A stretch of DNA of 64,000 nt from NCBI GenBank assembly GCA_026686845.1, contig JAIVEN010000022.1, positions 20,930,001 to 20,994,000 on the forward strand, in the 5' to 3' direction. This DNA is from Adenanthera pavonina. Its lineage: Eukaryota; Streptophyta; Magnoliopsida; Fabales; Fabaceae. Below are positions 11,127 through 23,624 of this stretch, piece after piece. The position numbers were made by a program, and so were the translations under genes. Position 1 is the stretch's first letter; each line of letters opens with the position of its first letter. The notes below the pieces were generated by a model that was given only the letters and a program-made list of their open reading frames with translations, made no database searches and was not told where the DNA came from.

Positions 11127-14100
11127 TGAGATTGGACAAATCTTAGTAGCATCATCATCCTATTTTAACATAATATTATTTAAGTAATTGACATAAAAAC
11201 AAGATTTCAAAAAGTTAACATTTTAGGATCAAAGTAAGTTTATGCCATATTCATACTTATTCTTCAACATTTAAATATATTCATACATGTTCTTACCATG
11301 TTTTAAGCAAAATCATGACTTTGATCCAAACACTAATACTTTTAAATTACTAAAATATATTTTTTATAATCATGACAACATAAAACTAAATTAAACCAAT
11401 TACTTAAAAATAAGATGCAAAAATATGAAAAGAAACTATTTTAGAGAACTTCTTAAAGCTTTTTAACCTTTCTTCCTTGTCTAGTTTCCCTTCCTTGCTT
11501 CTCATGCTCTCTCTTTCTCTTGACATCGATGCACGCCACTTTTGGTGTGGTTTAAGGGTGAAGGAAGGCTTGGGTATTTATAGGCAAAGAGAATGAATTT
11601 CAACCATTGATTCTTTTTTTGTCACTTTAGAAATTTTGGGTCCTTAAGTGATATTAATATAAAGTTTTGGTCCCTAAGTGTGATTCTCCCTAAAATATAT
11701 TAATGCCCGCATTTGTACATACATAGGCTAGCGGTCTAGAAACTTATAAAATAATATATAATTAAAATTGTTAAAAGATTACAAATTAAAAAAAGAAAAC
11801 TAGAGAACTTCAATTTAGTTTTAGATATGTTTAAACGATTTAAACAATATCCCAGTTCAACATAAAATTTGGCTACTTAAAGAAGAGAAATCTGGAATTA
11901 GAAAGGGATGGATAGTCATATATAGTCCCAATTTGGTTTGGGTTATTAGTTATCCATTTGTAGAATTCTTGTTTCATATTATGCGATCTGCTAGCCTGAG
12001 TTTCTTTGTGTCAGAAAAAGATGTGTACCAATCAGGCAACAAAAAAAAAGATGTGTCCCAACAATATATAAAATAAAAAACTCCTGTGGAGTTTGATTGT
12101 GGGCCTATAATTTATGCATGAATAAAATCAATTAATATAAAATATGAAATCTAGTAATTCTTGCGATTTATGTTTTAAACACTAATATACAAGATCTCAC
12201 ATTGTTGTAACGGAAGCAACTAATAATCTAGAACGTGCCATTTTTAATGGGGAAAATATCCTTGATAAAGAAAATCACCAAACCTCTCCTTGAAGCTAAA
12301 GCTATCCCCATAAAAGACGAATAATTCACCCTATTATTTAAAAGTTTGATTCTGATTTGACATTGAACGAGAAATTAAGTAGATTATGTTGGCGCTAATT
12401 ACTTCTCAGTGCTCTGTCTAACCAATTTTACTTTGCTGATTCCAACATGTTCTTTGAATATGGAATACATTGTGTTTTCTTGCGTAAGGAATTAAAAATG
12501 GGAGAGATACCTCTGATATGTTAATCTTTCACAAATATACAGACCAAGTGCATGTGCATCAAAATAATGCTTGTCTTTAAGTCATATCAGCAAAGGTACA
12601 ATGGGATGGCCGAAAAAAAAAAAGCAATTAAAGGTACACTGGCAATGGCATCTATTAATAAAACCATTATTTCCTGTCTTTTATTTGAAGTAATATGGAA
12701 GAAAGTAGTGGCCAGAAGATAACTGTGTTTGGCCTTATATAGTTTGTGAATATACACATTTTCCTTAGGAAAAGACATGAATGTGACTGACTATATATCT
12801 TCAAAGGTGATATGTAATCACTTTATGAAATGAATCATGTTCAAGTTGGATAACCCACAGTATATATGTTGGTATTAAATTAAAATTAAATAAATTCAAT
12901 TTCCTTTAACTGTCTGAATTAATGCTTCCAAAGTGAACAAAAATTTGAAATATACCCAATAATTAATTATATTCTGAACTTAATGCTAGCCATTTTTTTC
13001 TGTGAAAATATCTGATACTCAATACTACTGACTAAAATAGATTCAAACCGGATTGAGTTCCAAACAAGAGATAAGTCTCTCCTAATATAGTTTTCTTCAT
13101 CTGCAATGCTCAAACTCAACACAATTGACACTGTTGCTTATTTCTATTTTCACAACCACCAATGTCAGTAGACAATATAGCCCAGTGTGTCTATCAATAG
13201 TGGCAAATACTTGATACAATTTGATATCTTGTCAAATACATGAAGTAAGGGAGAGTTTATCCCATAGAATAAACTAGGATGATTGTTCTACTATGGGTGG
13301 AATATTTAGAACTAAAATTCCATTATTTTGAGATGATATAACTAAGGAGAGAAAATTTTAAAATCATGAAAAAGGAAGAAACTGCAAGAAGATGTCCAAG
13401 TTCGGGTCGGATATAAATTATAGATTTATAGAATAAGGATATATATGTGTAGAAAGGCCCATATCATGTTGGCAAAGGTATATGAATGATTCGTGGCAGA
13501 GCACATTGTGAGTCTGATGCAATATAAAGATTATTAGAGGGGGACGGGGAGAGAGAGAGAGAATGTTGAAACCGAATGTCATTTCATGAAGACAACCCCA
13601 TTTGTCCAAATATATATAATTGAAAAGAAGAAAATGCCCTCCCCATTATTATTCCCCTTCGCATTGGTACTTGTTTCTTTCCTCCCCTATTTCTTTTAGT
13701 TGCAGAATGCAGACGAATCTTTCTGTGTAGTATTGTATAATTTGGATTCCCTAGAATATTTTGGGGGTGAAGTAGAGAGAAGTAGAAAGAGATAAATTAT
13801 GGTCATTTGTGAGATTTAATTTGAATGTATAGAGACTCACTCTTCTCTTTCCTTTCTGTTTAAAAACAGCTCATATCTTTTTCTCTCTACTTTTCTAAAA
13901 TACTTCAAAAGACATTAGTTCAATTTGGTAAGATCTTTTTTCTTTCTCATTTTTTCGCTTCACTTTTTCCCCCTTTTTATTCTAATGAAGAGTTCAAGAA
14001 TTCTCTGTCATATAAAAAAATCTACATAAAAAAAGTAGAGATCCATCTATAGGAATCATATCCCATAATTTTTCCGATTGAGTTTTTCTCTGATACAAAG

Positions 14101-15912
14101 GCGAATCTGATCTTACTAAGAAAAATTAAGTTATCTATTAGGCATCAATGGGATTCCACATGAATATTACATGGTAATCTTTTCTTAATTTGCAAAATAC
14201 ACTTTTAAGTTCTTTGTAATTAAATTAGCATGAAAAATGATAGCTGAATGATGTGATAGAATTGAACTTTGTTTTTTTTAAGTTAAGCGTAGATCATAAT
14301 TATCTACGATGAAATCAGATTTCATAGAGCGAATTGTTGGAAATATGAACATATGAAGGCGAAAGTTATGATGAATGAATGTTAGAGTTTCTAGGTTTAG
14401 TTTTGTGAGTGCATAAACTATGTGTTCGGTTATGTGAGAGTCTTTAGTGTTGTGTATTAATTTATGTATCTCAAAATATATAATTTTAGTATAAATTGGT
14501 GAAGTGTTTAGTATGGAGGGAATCAAGAAGAATGAGTTGTAAAAGGTTGATTCCATAACATAACCGAATTTTGTATAAATCCTTCTTCCATATAATTTGA
14601 GTGTGCTCCAAAATATCCAATTTTTTGTTCTCCAAAGAAAGTGGTATTAGTGTTGAGGTTAAGCCAAGGTTTTGAGAGATCTTTTGGCTAACAGAAAAAG
14701 AAGACAAAAGACTAATGATGTGAAATCTCCAAGTTAGGAGGATCTGTGGAGATCTAACCGATTGTGAGGATCCGTTGAGAAAAATTATTAAATCTCCATA
14801 TTATGAGGACTAGTGGAAGAACCTCTTGAGGTTGTGCAATAGCTCATTGAAGCAAGATGCTTAAGGCTGTGCAAGAAATGCGTGAAGAACAAACATTCAA
14901 AAAGTCAGATGGAAATCATTGATGATATATTTCTTTTACCTAGAACATTGCAGACGAAGAAGTGAAGTTCAAGTATATGAAGATTAATTCAAAGATCAAA
15001 TTGATGATTTTTTTTACAAAAATTTATAAGGAAGAAAAACTGACAGGCATTTGTGTCGAAGCATTAAATTTATTAAATGGAGTTTCCATCTGAGCAATTT
15101 GGGGACCTTTTAGGAAATTAGACCCATTCCAAAACTTGGCATGTTATTAGATGATGAGACCTAGAAGCCGACTTGATTAGGTAAAAAGATCAATTATTTT
15201 CAATTAACTTTTTATTTTTACAGAAAAATTTTAATTAAAAAAGTAACTAACACACATTTCTATCCAAATTATGTGGACCTTAATCCCTATTGCCAAGCAT
15301 GTAGTTCTAAATTTTGATTCTAGGTCAAGACCATCCTTATAAATAAATAATATTTTCTTTTCTTGATTTGCTCAATTTTTTAATTTAACTTCTCTTCTCT
15401 TTTTTACTTTCATTTTTGCATATGGATGATCAAGGGATAATTCAAATAATTTTAAAAACATATTAATTTTGCAAAATTAATTGAAAGTAATCGTTCTTAT
15501 GAATGAGTGTTGTGAGGTGCTAAATACTTTTTTTCATACACAGCCAACTTTGGAATCTAACTTTATTTTTGTAGACAATCATTTCCTATCTCAAAAGGTT
15601 TTCCTCAAAATTTTGGTGGTGGCTCCATTGAAATCAAATTTTGTTTCAAAAGCCAATTTTCTCTTTTTTTATTTATTTTCTCACAGCTCACATCACAATT
15701 CAAATGTGACAACTTTGTTATGAATCATATGCCATTAAGGACTCTGGAGTTTAAAACAATCCTTGCAAAGTTCTCTTCAAATTCTTTTCCCAAATCCGTA
15801 TTTCAATTACCTTCCTTTTAAAGAGCTTTTAGTATATTAAGCATATTTTCGTCAAATCCCTCAAACACAGAGGCAAACTTGATCCAAAGTTGCTAAGGTG
15901 TGTGTTTGTTGG
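11127..15912. other. Long intergenic stretch without a recognisable gene
   Basis: No protein or RNA gene recognised. From about 11,200 to 11,650 the text reads, on the minus strand, like a promoter-bearing LTR relic (CCTATAAATACCC on minus at about 11,567-11,582, with TTCATACTTATTC-type blocks recalling repeat R1). A GA run lies at 13,550-13,562. The part 14,280-15,150 has a slightly more balanced composition, but all frames are short and broken. The remainder is AT-rich. Confidence 0.5.
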
Positions 15913-15917
15913 ATATT

Positions 15918-17575
15918 TGTAGCACCCCACCTCCAAACACCTTCAAAATCGACCAAAAACTTCAAAATCCAACCAAACGCAACTCAAACATCTCAAAACA
16001 ATTTCACAAAACTTCAGAACAGCAGAAATGAACCAAACAACACCAAAAACTGGGCTGGGGCCATGGCTGCTACAGTACCACCGTGGCTCCAAACCTCTCC
16101 TGTTGCGGTGCCCCATGCTGGTTTTCTATACCAGTAAACTTCATACATCGGGGCAAACTTTCGACGCACATAACTTTATGCTTTGACCTCCAATTGACCT
16201 GATTCTAACTCCTACAAGTCAATCTAGTTCAAATCTATCCATAGACACCACTTTCACCTCAATCCAACTCTGTATGGAGATTCTAGATCCCTGACACCGT
16301 TTTGACCACTTATTGACTAAACTCACCACTAACAACCTCCAATTGACACCAAAGGCAAATGGTCACTCAAAGACCATTAATACAGCTCCAAAACCCCCAA
16401 ACCAACTTGTCCAAAGAGGTTTTACCTCAAAGGAATCACTCCTTTAAGATTTAACCCCCTTGAACCCCACCAACCAAGCCCAATTCCACTTTTCATCATA
16501 TATGACACATACGATACATTTCCACATATATAACCATACATACATCCATCCATAACAATTCTTATCCATGTTGTACATTCATTGCAAAAACTTTCTATCC
16601 TACTTGGCACAAGATACATATCCAAAACACATATATACTGCATAAACCTAGTATTCCCACGCTCGATGCTAATCCCTTAGCTTTTCAGGACTAGTGCCAG
16701 AACTGTCACCTAAAAGGTTAGTTCGTGGGAGAGGGGTGTGAGATAATGTCTCAGTAACTGGGAACAACCACACACATATATATCTATACATATATCTCAA
16801 ACAATTCATGAATACAATGTGAAATGAATGAAATGCATGTCTCCCTCGTAGGGATCCCCTCCTTATCCTTCTTAACATATATATATTCCATCCTTATCCT
16901 CCCTAACATATATATTCCGTCCTTATCCTCTATAACATATATACATATATATATATTACATCCTTATCCTCCCTAACATATATATTCCGTCCTTATCCTC
17001 TATAACATATATATATATTCCGTCCTTATCCTCTATAACATATATATATATATTATATCCTTATCCTCCCTAACATATATATTATCATATATCGTCATCA
17101 CATCATCACCACCTAATTCACCATATATCCCAATCTCATAATGCCGTGTGATGATACTCATGTATCATCTTATAATCATCATCATTATATCACAATGTCA
17201 TGTATGCATCATGTCATGTCAATATCGTCATCTCTAACTTGATCTAAACTTGAATCCAAGCTCTTAGATGCCGGAAAACACTCCTAATGGCTAAAATCTT
17301 CAAACCCTAGCAGAGCTCCCTCATTTCTCCTCCGTTCGTTTGATTAAAATAATCCGGATTTAAACAAAAATCTTGATTATCACCGCAACTTTGAGTAAGT
17401 TCACTGCAGTGCCGGTGCTTCCAGCCAGAAACCTCATCTAGAGCTCTTCTCATTGCAATGGCCTTGCTTCTCACCGCGACATAAAGCTCTTTCTGCCTCC
17501 ACTTGAATCTTCCTCTATCCTGTTTCCTCCAATTCTGAACACAATGCCAGGAAAGATGTCATGAAGGGTGTTACA
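15918..17575 (-). mobile_element. Solo LTR, Ty3/gypsy family B
   Basis: Minus strand, 1,658 bp, starting TGTAACACCCTTCATGACAT at 17,575 and ending GGAGGTGGGGTGCTACA at 15,918. Perfect 5-bp target duplications ATATT flank it (15,913-15,917 and 17,576-17,580). It is related to the plus-strand LTR at 18,533: same first ~50 bases, same block around GAGACATTATCTCACAC, same 3' end. It is about 880 bp shorter, and a minisatellite occupies part of the region that differs. No internal domain, hence a solo LTR. Confidence 0.9.
16858..17092. repeat. Minisatellite inside the solo LTR
   Basis: About seven to eight tandem units built on TCCTTATCCTCCCTAACATA or TCCTTATCCTCTATAACATA, separated by ATATATAT runs of variable length and TTCCG. 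The related LTR at 18,533 has no such array, so it expanded in this copy or its close relatives. Confidence 0.85.
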
Positions 17576-18040
17576 ATATTCCAATCTGAAAAGTTGCAAG
17601 TGTTATTTTCCTCTCACATGAAAATTCTATATATATCTCCATGAAAATTAGCTTTGTTGAACAAATCATACTACCATAAGACTCAAATCATTAGTGTTCA
17701 TGAACCTAAGCATGTGCCAAACAACATGCCTAAACCTAAGCCTATATGACTGAACTTCAGATACTTATATTTACCTTTGTACCTAGGAACAAGAAGGGAC
17801 CTCAAAGTATATTGAAGTCGTAGTAAGCAAATGAGCAACAGAAGCATTATTAATTCGATCGAAAATCTCTATTGATTTTCATTTCCTAATTGCTGATAGA
17901 AATTAACTTAGATCTTGTTCTTAGCATCCCATCTCTATATATGTACCCTATGATAATGTATGTTCTAGTTACAAAGTGTACTTACAATCAATTTAGATAG
18001 AATTAAACTTCCAAAAAATTAGTATTGACTCAAGCTCTTA
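17576..18040. other. Intergenic, no feature recognised
   Basis: After the ATATT target duplication there is non-coding AT-rich text with several CCTAAGC/CCTAAACC words near 17,705-17,750. I see no gene. Confidence 0.5.
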
Positions 18041-18532
18041 AATATGATGGAACATGGCATTTACTCAAATACTACAAGGGAACCAAAGTGACATCTGGGA
18101 GCTGATGAGGATGGGGAGTGATCGCCGGTGCAAGAAAAGGGGGTGAGATAAAGTGATAAGGCACGGATAAGGGGCAGCTCCTGGCAGTCTTCTAAGTTGA
18201 AGGGGCATATGAATGAATTGAATGCACACTGGAATGAGAGGGATCTAGAAATTGCATAGGTATGGGACTATACGGTTAAAGGATAGCTTAAAGGAATTGA
18301 TAGGTACTACCTATACTAACAAGGTGCATCTACCTTTTCGGTAGCCTATCCCTTAAGAACTCCTTAGTTAAGTGTGCTTGACCTGGAGCAATTTTGGGAT
18401 GGGTGATCTCTTGGGAAGGAGTTGTATGAGTGAGGACAAAGTACACTGAAAAAGCTTATATTGGTTTGTAGGGATAGTCATCAATCCTAAAGAAGTGGCC
18501 AGATGTTACAGTTGATATCAGAGCCTAGTTAG
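18041..18532 (+). mobile_element. Cassandra-type TRIM, 5' part (LTR with 5S-like core)
   Basis: The stretch ends in AGATGTTACA (18,501-18,510), followed after two bases by TGATATCAGAGCC (18,513-18,525), one base away from the TGGTATCAGAGCC primer binding site for initiator tRNA-Met. The LTR portion contains a 5S-rRNA-like segment (18,302-18,430). An LTR carrying 5S sequence directly before this primer site is the hallmark of Cassandra TRIMs. The exact left boundary is uncertain; a TGATGGAACATGG word near 18,045 is one candidate, but the LTR may start later. The internal region is cut after GAGCCTAGTTAG by the gypsy LTR at 18,533. Confidence 0.75.
18302..18430 (+). repeat. 5S-rRNA-derived sequence (Pol III promoter-like)
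   Basis: AAGAACTCCTTAGTTAAGTG, TGTGCTTGACCTGG and GGGATGGGTGATCTCTTGGG align in order with the plant 5S rRNA segments that hold box A, the intermediate element and box C. The 5' third of 5S is poorly conserved and no terminator T-run follows at the normal distance. This is a retroelement-borne 5S relative, not a working 5S rRNA gene. Confidence 0.82.
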
Positions 18533-21072
18533 TGTAACACCCTTCATGACATCTTTCTTGACATTGTGTGCAGAATTAGAGGAAATATGACAGAGGAAGG
18601 TTCAAGTAGAGTCTGAAAGAGCTCCACACCATGACGAGAAGCAGGGTCGCCCTGATGAAAGCCAATTCTAGTGGCTCTTTTCGGTTGAAAACTAGTGGAG
18701 CCGCAGTGAGATGTTCTGGAGTCGTGGCCATAGTTGGGTTTTTGGTTTAAATTAGAAACATTTCGGTCAATCAGACGTGAAGAAAAAGAAGGAAAATGGA
18801 AGGAGAACGCAAGAGTTGTGCTAGGGTTTGAGATTTTCTGACTTTTAGGAGTGATTTTCGGACCTTGAAAGCTTGGATTAACATTGGTAAGTGTTCCCTG
18901 CTTCTCCCTCTCTATGTTCTTCAGTTTAAACTTGGGTTTTCTCGGTTGTATGTTGGGTTTTCAGATTTGGGCAGAAATCCATAGATTGAAATAAATGAAA
19001 TAGGATTGAGGAAGTGTGTTTTGGTGTTCTTGTTGCTTGGATGTGAGTTTTGAAGGGTTTATGTATGATTTGAGCTCAACCCTAGGTTGTTTTTTGTTAG
19101 GGCTTTTGGGAATCCGAAGTGTATGAGATTGTTTGGTGTTTGAATGGTTCCTAAGAGCTTAATGATGCATGAATGTGGTATTAGAACCTTGGGTTGCACT
19201 AAATTGGTTGAATTGTGATGTTTGGTTATATGGTATATGTTATTAATTGAGAAATTGTGATATTATGAAGGTTGTCTGGTAGCCTGAGAGGGATTTAAGT
19301 GTGTTGGATGGCTCAAGAAGTTCATGGAATCCGCGTGTGTGGTATTGACACTTGAGGTAATTGGGTGTTTGTTTTATGTGATAATATGTTGATATATATA
19401 TATATGTGCATGTTCCTTTTCATACCAGGATATTGATTATGTATGTGTATGGTTTTCCTACATATCGTGGTATGCACAGCTAGTTGATATGTGATGATTA
19501 TATATGTTGTGTAGGTATGATGTGTAGCATCCCCATACCATTGCATGCTAGCATGTCCATATGATACTTATGATGATAATGGTATATATATGTGTAGAGG
19601 CATGTTAGCATGACATTGGTATTATCACCATATGATTGCATAGTGAGAGATTGATGATGAGGTGATAATGATATGATATGATAAAGATCCTTTTCGCTAA
19701 ATCCTCTCCATGGGATAGCCAGGTGGCAGAGGACAATATAATATGATGAAATATCCATGTCACTAAATTCTCTCCTTGGGAGAGCCAGGTAGTAGTGGAT
19801 TTAGGGATGCACCTTCCCTAAGTCACCATTAATTTGTGATGGTTCAGGGGAAGGAGAGCCACAGTCTGAGCTCTAGTGAAACTATTGGCCAGGTTGCATT
19901 AGGGTAAGGTGAGCTTGGTGATGTCTCGGAATCAGTCTTCACTGACTATTGGAAGAGAATCATCTATTGAAATGTCTTATGATGACGACAGCTCGTGGTT
20001 CTAGCCGTGTATGAGGGAGAACATGCATACCATCCATTAGCATTACATTGCACGACTGTATGGTATATATTATATGTGGTTGTTTCCAATTACTGAGACT
20101 TTGTCTCACACTCCTCTCCCATGAACTAACCTTTCAGGTGACGATTCTTGCACTAGTCTGGAGAAAACGAGGGAGTAGCATTTGACTTGGGAATACTAGG
20201 TCTATGTGGTTTATGTGTAATTTGGATATTGATCTTGTGCCAAGTAAAATAGAATGTTTTGTAATGGATGTATGACATGGATATAGATTGTATGGATGGG
20301 TGTCGTATGTACAAATATGTATGTAGATTTATGGCATATGTGATATATATGCTGGATGGTGGTATATGTGTGATTCGGGGTGTTGAGGAGTCAATACGAT
20401 AGTGTTTGTAAGCCAAAGGTGGAATTGAGCCTTGATGGTGTGTTTTAGAGCCTGTAGCTCGTTTTGTCAAATGGGGTTCAAGAGGGCCAAATCTCATAGG
20501 AATGGTTCCTTTGAGGTGAAACCTCTTTGGACAAGTTGTTTGAGTGGTTTTGGACCTGTGTGAATGGTCATGAGTGGTTGAATTGCCTTTGGTGGCAAAT
20601 GGGAGTGTTGAGTTGTGAGTTTTGGTCAAAAAGTGGTCAAAACAATGTCAAGTGTCCAAAATCTCCATACATAGTTAGATAGAAGTAAATGTGCTGTTTA
20701 TAGATAGATTGAGACTAGATTGACTTGTAAGAGTTGGAATCAAGTCAATCGGAGGTCGGAGCTTAAAGTTATGCCCGTCGAAAGTTCGCTCCGAAGTTGA
20801 ATTTTTGCTGGTGTGGAAACCAGCAGGGAGTGTGATGGTGCCAAGAAGTAGGCCGCGGCACGAAAGAGTCCAGTAGCTAGTGAAAAATAGGGGAGGTTTG
20901 GAGTCGCGGCGGTACTGTAGCAGCTGCCGCCCCAGCCGACTTTCTAGTGTTTTTGTGTTGTTGTTCCATTGCTTGGTGGTTTTGAAAGGTTCTTTTGAGA
21001 TGTTTGCATTGTGTTTGGTTGATAGTTGAAGTTTTGGTCAAGTCTAGAGGTGTTTGGAGGTAGATTGTTACA
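18533..21072 (+). mobile_element. Ty3/gypsy family B LTR, apparently solo
   Basis: Plus strand, about 2,540 bp, starting TGTAACACCCTTCATGACAT and ending GGAGGTAGATTGTTACA. It contains the GAGACTTTGTCTCACACTCC block (20,096) shared with all gypsy LTRs here. It is not followed by a primer binding site or coding DNA, so it looks like a solo LTR. The left flank (GCCTAGTTAG) and right flank (AGCAACCTGGG) read as one Cassandra-like sequence interrupted, but I cannot see a clean 5-bp target duplication. The long minus-strand ORF inside (20,153-20,629) is non-coding LTR sequence. Confidence 0.8.
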
Positions 21073-21234
21073 AGCAACCTGGGGGGCATATAGGTGTTTA
21101 GTGTGAAAAGTAATGCGGGAAAGATTGAATGATACAAGGGAGGATAGATTGCAAAGGGATAAACATATATTAAGTAGATTACCAATGAACATGTGCTCCT
21201 CTAGCCTAACTGAATACAATATCCACATACTTCT
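21073..21234 (+). mobile_element. Probable Cassandra internal remainder
   Basis: GC-richer text (AGCAACCTGGGGGGCATA..., GGGAGGATAGATTGC) directly follows the gypsy LTR and plausibly continues the TRIM internal region cut at 18,532. No second 5S-bearing LTR follows, so the TRIM lost its 3' end. The assignment rests on position and composition only. Confidence 0.4.
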
Positions 21235-21372
21235 TGAGAATCTTGATTGATTGTAGATTTAGTTGGGAGGGGGTTTACCCTTTAACCCTTAGTATCTTGA
21301 GGAAGATTAGTCCCTATTGTTGGTGGAGGATTATCCTAATCCATTGCAAAAAATAAAAAAGAAAAAGAAAAA
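21235..21372 (+). mobile_element. SINE 3' end (truncated)
   Basis: GGGTTTACCCTTTAACCCTT, AGTATCTTGAGGAAGATTAG, TCCCTATTG and GGAGGATTATCCTAAT followed by an A-rich tail match, block by block, the 3' half of the SINE at 24,210-24,398. The tRNA-like 5' part is not visible here. Confidence 0.55.
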
Positions 21373-22955
21373 CAACCTAGATACTTCTACTTATGTGTTG
21401 CATTGAGAAGAACACAATTAGAGATTTGATTATTCCTCGATACCAATGCAGAGGGGTGAAGAGAACTAAGTAATACAAATTCATAATTTTATCTTGAAAA
21501 TTTTCTCTTTTCTTGATTAAATAATTCGAAAATAGACATATATGTCTTTTTCAAAGTTCTTTTTTTTCCAATTTAAATTATATCTTCAAATTTATAAGGT
21601 TATGGTGATTTAATCTCACTTGCCTGTATTATGTCAAAATGACTTTCGCTCGGTTCAATATATATGGGGTATATATTTTCAAGAAAACTGAAAGAATACT
21701 TTTGTTTATCCTGATTCGTTGACATTAAAAGTACAGTAACAAAAAAACTATAATGATATAAAAGCCTTCTCATGAAGGGTTCCTAAAAGGAACACAAAAA
21801 TCAAAATAAAGGATTTATTTAACACGTAAAATGAGTTGAAATTAAAAAAAATAATATGAAAATTTTGATAGTGAATAAAAAATCATTTAACATTGTTTTA
21901 AAAAAAAATAATAAAGATAAAAATATTATTGAATAGTAATGAAAAAATATAATGGACATTATATAATTTATTTTAATTTTGGTCAATATAATTTCTTTTA
22001 TTCCTTCAAAACCAAACATAGTCCAAAATTTTGAGTTGAATAGAATCTAATTCTAATGAGGAAACGACACAAACACACTAAATTGATTGGACCTGCCTGC
22101 TGTAGTGGTTGTTGTCGGAGAAACTATTATTTGAGTGAAGAAAAATTACAATCAAATAATATCATGTCAACACATTTCTTTGAAATCATCAGTATATGAA
22201 ATAATGAGGAGTACAATATCGCATACCCCAATTGAATTTTAAGAAATAAAACCAGATGGAATGTGTTATAACTTCTAGTCCCTAAAGTTTAAAAGGTTAT
22301 TCAACAAGAGATTATTGAACCACCAAAAAAAGAAGCGAAATTACCAAAAAGACCAAGATCTAACAATGTTACAGTTTTTGAAATAAATTATTTAGTAATA
22401 CTTACGGACTAAAAATTAAACATGAGAATATTAAAATGTCTTCTTAATAACACTTATTAAGTTCGAATCCGTAAGAAAATGAATGTTTTGGTACAGTGTA
22501 GTAACATCAAAATAAAAATATTGCTGTAATTTTTAAAATTGTTATTATTCTTTTAAAGACTTTATCATATAAATACACTTCTCTGTTGTCATCATTCTCA
22601 AGAATATTTTCTTACAAACGAATTTATGAAGATATTAGTATGATTTCTAGACATATTTATCATATGGATAATGCATATATCGTTTTATCATAATTCTATG
22701 AGTTTTAATGAGTTTGTTATGTTATTATATGAATATGTGTGTGTGTAATCATATTTAAATATAATATTTTTACTATATAATTATATTAAAGCTATTATAA
22801 TTTAAAGAATATTGAGAATCAATAAATCAATATATCAATATATACTATAAAATGTATTATAAGCCACACTATTTATAAGTATAATGAACCATGTGCCACT
22901 CACATCAAGTTCCTATATTATATATAGATAAACGCATCTAATATTTTTATGTATA
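21373..22955. other. AT-rich intergenic DNA, no gene seen
   Basis: Composition is strongly AT-rich with many homopolymer runs. A short TAAGTTCGAATCCGTAAG word near 22,457 recalls a tRNA B box but has no tRNA fold around it. No coding frame of note. Confidence 0.5.
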
Positions 22956-22959
22956 ATTT

Positions 22960-23545
22960 TGGGTCTTTAGATTTTCATCAATAACTTTTAATCAATTTAA
23001 TTTGATATTAAACTTGATTCTTTATTTTCCATTTTCTCAAAAAGGAAAGAAGGTTATTGAGAATAGAAGTTGCATTTTTTATCTTGTGGCTTTTGATTAC
23101 ATTTTTTTAATTATTCTTATGACTGTTCGAATGAAATTTTTATTGTGTAAATTAACATAAATTTTTAATAACATTTTTCATAAGATAGTAAATGCAAATC
23201 ACTTAATTTAATTCACCAAATTAAATTTAAATTTAAATTTGAAACATATCTCCATAATCCATATGATAGTGGCGAGAAGCTGCGGGCGGATGGAAGCGGG
23301 TTTCAATAGGCTTATAGAAAGAAGATAGATGGATGAGAATATGGGTGGATATCTGAGTAAGAAAACACTGCGACTAGACTAACAGAAATGAAATGCTAAC
23401 TTACAACGATGGGATAGCACTTTTTCTTTCCCAGACATCCATTTTTGTTCATCATTAGGATTTTTTTCATGCATAGAATAGATAATAACTTGAAGGAATG
23501 TGATCTACTTTAAAAATTTAAAATAATAAAAATTTTGTAAAAAAA
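22960..23545. repeat. Local duplication, copy 1
   Basis: Colinear with 23,625-24,530. Shared ordered blocks include TTTGGGTCTTTAGA, CATTTTCTCA-AAAGGA, TTCACCAAATT, GAGAAGCTG-GGCGGAT, AATAGATGGATGAGA-type text, AACAGAAATGAAATGCTAAC and GAATAGATAATAACTT. No coding potential is visible. This copy lacks the SINE found in copy 2. Confidence 0.75.
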
Positions 23546-23624
23546 ATAAAGACAATGGCACAGGAAAGTCAAGTTGACATTATACATATGCCACTTGACC
23601 TCAATAGGTTTACAAGATATAAAG

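Noticed and set aside
18302..18430. Functional 5S rRNA gene
   Set aside because: The 5' third is not conserved, there is no T-run terminator at the right place, and it is followed by an LTR end and primer binding site.
20153..20629. 158-aa minus-strand ORF
   Set aside because: It is antisense within a gypsy LTR, has no recognisable domain, and has the His/Thr/Ser-rich composition expected from the complement of the GT-rich LTR.
22440..22475. tRNA gene suggested by AAGTTCGAATCCGTAAG
   Set aside because: No acceptor stem, D-arm or anticodon arm can be drawn around the B-box-like word.
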